Source: CAYMTN01 sp964393335 (GTDB lineage Bacteria; Chloroflexota; Anaerolineae; Aggregatilineales; Aggregatilineaceae). From it: a stretch of 11,000 nt of DNA. The DNA is taken from contig CAYMTN010000183.1 in assembly GCA_964393335.1 (NCBI GenBank), positions 1-11,000 of the forward strand, given 5' to 3'. The position numbers and the translations under genes are program-made. The notes beneath the pieces were generated by a model. The model was given only the letters and a program-made list of their open reading frames with translations. It was not told the origin of the DNA and did no database searches. Positions 7,301 to 11,000 of this stretch are shown piece after piece (position 1 is the first letter of the stretch; each line of letters begins with the position of its first letter).

Positions 7301-8990
7301 CAAGTTCCACCAGGATACCGTGTTGGTGCAAGGCGGCTGCCAGATCGTCTTCCTGGCCCGCGCGGACGATAACGGCTGTTGGGCCGAGTGTTGCGCCCAG
7401 GTAGCGGCGCAGTTCGGGTGTGTCGAGAATGGTTTGCAGCGTTCCGGGTGCGCGCGTGCGCAGGATGGCGGCGTGTGACATCCAGACGTCGGCACTGCCG
7501 GTCTGTGCCCATTGATCCAGCATCCGGCTGAGCGCGGCGGGCAAACTCTCGCCGCTGGTCCGGCGCAAAAAGGCCTGGATCGCATCGCCCTGAATGCCTT
7601 GCGCACTGGCCTGCTGCAAACTGGCTGCGCTCAGCCGGTAGCTGTACGGGTCACCGGCTGCGCCCCATTCCGTAATACGCGCCAACTGAAACCGCTCGTA
7701 GCGACTCACCAGGCGCGGAGCGAGAATTGTACCATCAGATTCGAAAATCAGGTGATCACGTTCTTCGGGTGGGTCCGGCCAGTCTGTTTCACCACACAGC
7801 GCACGCCCGTAAATCGTCAGGCGGCAGAACGCGCCCCCATCCGCGATGTCGGACAGTCCGAGCCAGTGCATCGGCCCAGTGAGGATGAAGCCCAGCACCG
7901 CCCCATCGACACGATCCCAGCTTTCAAAGCCGCGTAGATAACTGCCCGTCTCGGCATCGCGAATGTACCAGCTATCATAGTCGCTGGCCGGACGCTGAAA
8001 ATCTGGTTCTTCCACTTTGATCATGCCGACCAGATCGTCCACCGGCCACCAATCCGCCGGAGGGACCATTTCCAGGAATGTTAACACGGTTTGCCGCGCC
8101 AGCAGCGGATCGTTGCGCCAGCCGGTGTCTTCTGGCTGTAAGCCGGGCGTATACCACAGATCATTGAACAGGGTGCTGTCGCGCCAGGCTTCGGCCAGCG
8201 CGCGCACCTGCCGCGGGCGGGTTTCCTCCAGCCAGCGGCGAGCCTGGGCCGGGACCGGCTTAAAAATCCCTTCTTCGCTGGTTGCCAGCCCCAAACTGCC
8301 CGCCAGGGCGACGGCCAGCGCAATCGCAGCGGGCGGGTTGTCGCCCAGCCAATACGGGGCCAGCGCCGCCATGAGCTGGTCGTGCTGCACCACTTGTTCC
8401 GATGGGATGCGGTGTGTTTGCAGGTAGGCGAGCAGCGTCGTGAGATCGTCGACCAGTGCCGTTGTCGCCGGAATCACCGCTTGCGGCTCATACGCCTCGG
8501 AGGCGCGCCGCTCGTCGGTATCTGCGTCTCCGGCATGCAGCCGGAAACCGGTTTCGTGGGAAGGCAGCACCTCGGCCAGGTCAGGCGGTACGTAGATGAA
8601 CGGCTGCATGCCAGTTTTGCTCTGATCGACAGCCAGTGCCACCAGCCCCCGGTAATAGAGTGTTTCGGTGACGCTGACCGGGTTCAGATGAGGCTTTTCC
8701 CGGTCACGCCGTCCCGGCCCCATCTGGCGAATATCGCCAAACAGGCGGCCAAACTGGACTTCCGGCATTTTGTGATCGGGTGCGGCGAGCAAGGTTTGCA
8801 GCGCGCCGCGTTCCGCATCCGTCAACCGGTTCCATTCGGCGGTTGCCCGTTCGGGATCAAGCATGACAGCGGCCAGCGCCTCGGATGCTTCGCGCGGATC
8901 TAGCGATTCCAGGTCTGCGTCCCACCGGTGGGCAATAATCGCCAGCATGCCAGGATCGTGTTCTAACAGGGTCGGTACTAAGGTTTGCAT
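7293..8990 (-). CDS. XPB/Ssl2-like helicase-associated domain protein (no ATPase domain)
   Basis: A 565-residue soluble protein. Its C-terminal third (about 400-490) has the pattern of the XPB/Ssl2-like helicase-associated N-terminal domain: FESDGTILAP, an aromatic/basic stretch, then YRLSAASLQQASAQGIQGDAIQAFLRR and a following helix LPAALSRMLDQWA. The N-terminal part is a series of predicted helices (LTDAERGALQTLL, residues 56-68) resembling winged-helix repeats. I see no Walker A, DEAD/DEAH box or other helicase motif, so it is the associated domain alone. Such stand-alone proteins occur in Actinobacteria and Chloroflexota and their role is unknown; a DNA-binding or repair role is inference. 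It is the first gene of the run. Its stop overlaps the kinase ATG by 8 nt. No Shine-Dalgarno is seen before ATG 8990, and a dyad lies 17-39 nt upstream. Confidence 0.78.
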   Translation of the reverse strand: MQTLVPTLLEHDPGMLAIIAHRWDADLESLDPREASEALAAVMLDPERATAEWNRLTDAERGALQTLLAAPDHKMPEVQFGRLFGDIRQMGPGRRDREKPHLNPVSVTETLYYRGLVALAVDQSKTGMQPFIYVPPDLAEVLPSHETGFRLHAGDADTDERRASEAYEPQAVIPATTALVDDLTTLLAYLQTHRIPSEQVVQHDQLMAALAPYWLGDNPPAAIALAVALAGSLGLATSEEGIFKPVPAQARRWLEETRPRQVRALAEAWRDSTLFNDLWYTPGLQPEDTGWRNDPLLARQTVLTFLEMVPPADWWPVDDLVGMIKVEEPDFQRPASDYDSWYIRDAETGSYLRGFESWDRVDGAVLGFILTGPMHWLGLSDIADGGAFCRLTIYGRALCGETDWPDPPEERDHLIFESDGTILAPRLVSRYERFQLARITEWGAAGDPYSYRLSAASLQQASAQGIQGDAIQAFLRRTSGESLPAALSRMLDQWAQTGSADVWMSHAAILRTRAPGTLQTILDTPELRRYLGATLGPTAVIVRAGQEDDLAAALHQHGILVELDD

Positions 8991-9006
8991 GGCACAGTTC
9001 AGGGAT

Positions 9007-9029
9007 TAACAGGCTTGTGTGGCCTGTTA
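9007..9029. repeat. 8-bp perfect dyad upstream of the four-gene run
   Basis: TAACAGGC (9007-9014) and GCCTGTTA (9022-9029) form a perfect inverted repeat around a 7-bp centre. It starts 17 nt upstream of the ATG at 8990 and touches a possible -10 box. It could be a repressor operator, or a hairpin near the 5' end of the mRNA. There is no T-tract, so a terminator is unlikely. Confidence 0.45.
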
Positions 9030-9058
9030 GCTTAAATGATCGCTGTGGGTTGGCGCAA
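9029..9058 (-). promoter_or_regulatory. Possible weak promoter for the four-gene run
   Basis: On the minus strand TTGCGC (9058-9053) and TAAGCT (9034-9029) are spaced by 18 bp. Both boxes match the consensus poorly. The position, about 40 nt before the first gene and after the mrdA terminator-like hairpin, is the main support. Confidence 0.25.
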
Positions 9059-9071
9059 ATTTTGACTGGAG

Positions 9072-9106
9072 GGAGAAATAAGCAGGGCGGGGTTAGCCGC
9101 CCTGCT
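9072..9106 (-). terminator. Rho-independent terminator-like hairpin after mrdA
   Basis: AGCAGGGCGG (9081-9090) pairs perfectly with CCGCCCTGCT (9097-9106) around a 6-nt loop. On the minus strand it is followed by TATTTCT, a weak U-tract. On the plus strand nothing T-rich follows. It lies about 96 nt after the mrdA stop and before the likely promoter of the next minus-strand gene, so it would separate the two transcription units. Confidence 0.65.
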
Positions 9107-9201
9107 GTGTGGATTGTTCAACCACTATGACGGCAGCGCCTGACTATAGGACGGTTCACCTTCAGGCGGACTGAAGTCTTCATCAATTTTTCGGACGCCG
9201 T

Positions 9202-11000
9202 TTAGTTTTCGCCGGTGCTGATACAGCCCGATTTCCACAGTGGCGGCCATTCGCCGTGCGGCATGTGATAATAATCCTCAATGATACGGCGCACAATCGG
9301 CGCGGCGACCTCAGAACCTTCGCACGAGTTCTCGACAATCACCGTCACGGCGATCTCCGGGTCATCCTGCGGGGCAAAGGCGACGAACCACGCCTGCGGT
9401 TTGGTCGTTTCGCTGCCCGTTTGCGCGGTGCCGGTTTTGCCGCACACAATGACGTCGGTCCCGTGATAATCATACCAGTTCTCGAACATGTAGCGCGCCG
9501 TGCCGTTCGGATCGAGGGTGACATTACACATAGCGTTCTGAATAAGCTGAAACACCTCAGGGGCGAAATCCAGCGTGGAGAGCGCGGTCGGTTCCTCGAC
9601 GTACGCCGGGTCTTCACCGATCAACTGGACTTTGCTGACGAACAGCGGTTTCCACATCGTGCCGTTATTCGCTATGCCGGCAACCATGCGCGTGATTTGC
9701 AGCGGCGTGATCTGCATCGGCCCCTGGCCGATGACCATGTTCAACGTGTCGGAAATATTCCAACTGCGCGCATCGAGCTTGAAGATCAGCTCTTGATTCG
9801 GTACCTGGCCGATCTCTTCCGGCAGCACGTCCTGGCCGGTTGGCACGCCCAACCCCATCTTGTAGGCGTAATTGGTCAGCAGTTGCGGATCAGCATCGTG
9901 CAGGTTCACGCCAAGCTGCCAGAAGTACGGGTCACACGAATAGGTGAGAGCGTGCGAGAAATCGACGTAACCGTGCCCGGTAGTCAGCCAGTCGGTGCGG
10001 AACGGACGCCCGTCGCCGTACTGCTCGCCGTACCACGTGCCTGTGCAGTTGATACTCGTGCTCGGCGTGTAGACGCCGCTGTCCAGCCCGGCAGCAGTCG
10101 AAACGATCTTGAAGACCGAGCCTGCCGGGAACTTGCCCATCGTCGCGCGGTTCAGCAGCGGAGTTCGCCAACTGGTCTGTAGATCGGTGATGGCCTGCGC
10201 GCGATCCCAGATCGGTGAATCCGGATTGAACAGGCTGGGATCAAACCAGGGATAACTGACCATCGCCAGAATCTCCCCTGTTTTGACGTTCATCACGATG
10301 GCGGCGGCGCCGGGTGATGTTTGCGCCCAGGTGGGAGTCGCGTCGTTGTAAGCTTCGACGAACGCGTTTTGTACGGCCTCCTGCAAGTCGCGATCGATGG
10401 TCAGGTATACGCTTTGCCCAGGTTCGGGTAGGGCTTCGGCAATACGGCGCAGCGTTTCACCAGTCGGCGCGATGATGACCAGCCGCCCGCCGGGTTTGCC
10501 AGCCAGGTATGACTCGTACGATTTTTCGATGCCTGTCTGCCCGATCAGCGCTTCCTGCGGATACCCCCTTTTTTGGTATTCGTCTACCTGCTCTGGCTGG
10601 ATTTGCCCGACATAACCGATGACGTGTGGCGCTAGTTGGCCGAAATAGCGGCGCGTGTTGCGGATGATCGTGTCGTTCGCATCGTCTCCGATCGCGCAGT
10701 TATCGCGCAGGGGCACTTCTTCGCGCTGGTAGGTTTCGGGGTCCGTCTCGCCAATCAGGAAGCGGGTTTCGGGGGCGAATTTGAGCAGCGTGTTTTCCAG
10801 TTCGCCGTATTCGCGGCGCAGGACGCGGGATAGAGTCTCGATGCAGGCATTCGGGTCGGGGATGTCTTGCTGGACCAGGTAGATATCGACCGAGCGCCCA
10901 TTTTGATCCACCAGCACTTTGCCGTTACGGTCGTAGATGTTGCCCCGGCCAGGCAGTGTTTGCAGCAGTTCCAGGCGCGCGCCTTCGGCCAGTTCCGCAA
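9202..11000 (-). CDS. mrdA: Penicillin-binding protein 2, class B transpeptidase (N-terminus beyond right edge)
   Basis: The frame ending at TAA 9202 is open to the window edge, giving 598 visible residues; the membrane anchor lies outside. The visible part opens with LPGRGNIYDRNGKVL (about 10910-10956), the R-G-x-I-x-D-R motif at the start of the class B dimerisation domain. The transpeptidase domain follows, with SVFK (nucleophile Ser codon 10117-10119, Lys 10108-10110), S-C-D as second motif (9931-9939), and KTGTAQ (Lys codon 9436-9438). By family knowledge PBP2 cross-links peptidoglycan during cell elongation with RodA and MreBCD, acting outside the cytoplasmic membrane. An internal GTG at 10917 could be mistaken for the start, but it falls after the conserved motif. 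FtsI is the main alternative; the S-C-D motif and overall pattern favour PBP2. A terminator-like hairpin follows. Confidence 0.92.
   Translation of the reverse strand, partial: AELAEGARLELLQTLPGRGNIYDRNGKVLVDQNGRSVDIYLVQQDIPDPNACIETLSRVLRREYGELENTLLKFAPETRFLIGETDPETYQREEVPLRDNCAIGDDANDTIIRNTRRYFGQLAPHVIGYVGQIQPEQVDEYQKRGYPQEALIGQTGIEKSYESYLAGKPGGRLVIIAPTGETLRRIAEALPEPGQSVYLTIDRDLQEAVQNAFVEAYNDATPTWAQTSPGAAAIVMNVKTGEILAMVSYPWFDPSLFNPDSPIWDRAQAITDLQTSWRTPLLNRATMGKFPAGSVFKIVSTAAGLDSGVYTPSTSINCTGTWYGEQYGDGRPFRTDWLTTGHGYVDFSHALTYSCDPYFWQLGVNLHDADPQLLTNYAYKMGLGVPTGQDVLPEEIGQVPNQELIFKLDARSWNISDTLNMVIGQGPMQITPLQITRMVAGIANNGTMWKPLFVSKVQLIGEDPAYVEEPTALSTLDFAPEVFQLIQNAMCNVTLDPNGTARYMFENWYDYHGTDVIVCGKTGTAQTGSETTKPQAWFVAFAPQDDPEIAVTVIVENSCEGSEVAAPIVRRIIEDYYHMPHGEWPPLWKSGCISTGEN

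Noticed and set aside
7301..7606. N-terminal extension of the kinase to a start at 7606
   Set aside because: It lies wholly within the upstream helicase-associated gene in another frame, and galactokinase-family proteins begin close to residue 1 of the chosen start.
9152..9190. Second small minus-strand frame starting MKTSVRLKV in the mrdA downstream region
   Set aside because: About 21 codons, with no ribosome binding site and a composition typical of chance.
9931..9939. Second active-site motif of PBP2 reads S-C-D rather than S-x-N
   Set aside because: As I recall the family, PBP2-type class B enzymes often have Asp at this position (SCDxYFY-like), so this is probably normal and supports the PBP2 call.
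9256..10182. Long plus-strand frame (308 codons) across mrdA
   Set aside because: It is antisense to a well-supported gene, has no domain-like sequence, and is an expected shadow in GC-rich DNA.

Overview
The window is an ordinary, densely coded bacterial chromosome segment (GC near 60% by eye, short gaps). It carries eight protein genes, two of them cut by the window edges. I see no RNA genes, CRISPR array, insertion sequence or prophage signature. The gene mix (ABC-F ATPase, four-helix membrane protein, M24 peptidase, TsaD, a stand-alone XPB/Ssl2-like helicase-associated protein, a galactokinase-family kinase, a 2H phosphoesterase, an SGNH hydrolase and a class B penicillin-binding protein) fits a free-living bacterium, most likely a Chloroflexota (Anaerolineae-like) organism. 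That assignment rests on gene content and sequence flavour only, so it is an inference.

Layout. (1) 1-1077, minus: N-terminal part of an ABC-F ATPase, read from a divergent promoter region at 1078-1247 that holds two perfect TATAAT boxes, one per strand, and two interlocked inverted repeats. (2) 1248-4042, plus: a three-gene run of a small four-helix membrane protein (probably leaderless), an M24 metallopeptidase and tsaD. (3) 4071-8990, minus: a four-gene run reading helicase-associated-domain protein -> galactokinase-like GHMP kinase -> 2H phosphoesterase -> membrane-anchored SGNH hydrolase. It converges on tsaD with a 28-bp gap. Two of its three junctions are 8-nt overlaps of the same form (ATGRCTAR), which suggests translational coupling. 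(4) 8991-9201: intergenic region with a dyad just upstream of the four-gene run and a terminator-like hairpin for the gene behind it. (5) 9202-11000, minus: penicillin-binding protein 2 (mrdA), missing only its N-terminus.

How the genes relate. TsaD performs the last step of t6A tRNA modification, and ABC-F proteins act on ribosomes, so the left half leans towards translation. PBP2 builds peptidoglycan during elongation, and the SGNH hydrolase is probably extracytoplasmic. The minus-strand run mixes nucleic-acid, sugar-kinase and envelope functions with no known common pathway. I did not find a convincing new system. The points most worth checking are the altered sugar-binding motif of the kinase, the leaderless promoter with its nested inverted repeats, and the coupled overlaps.
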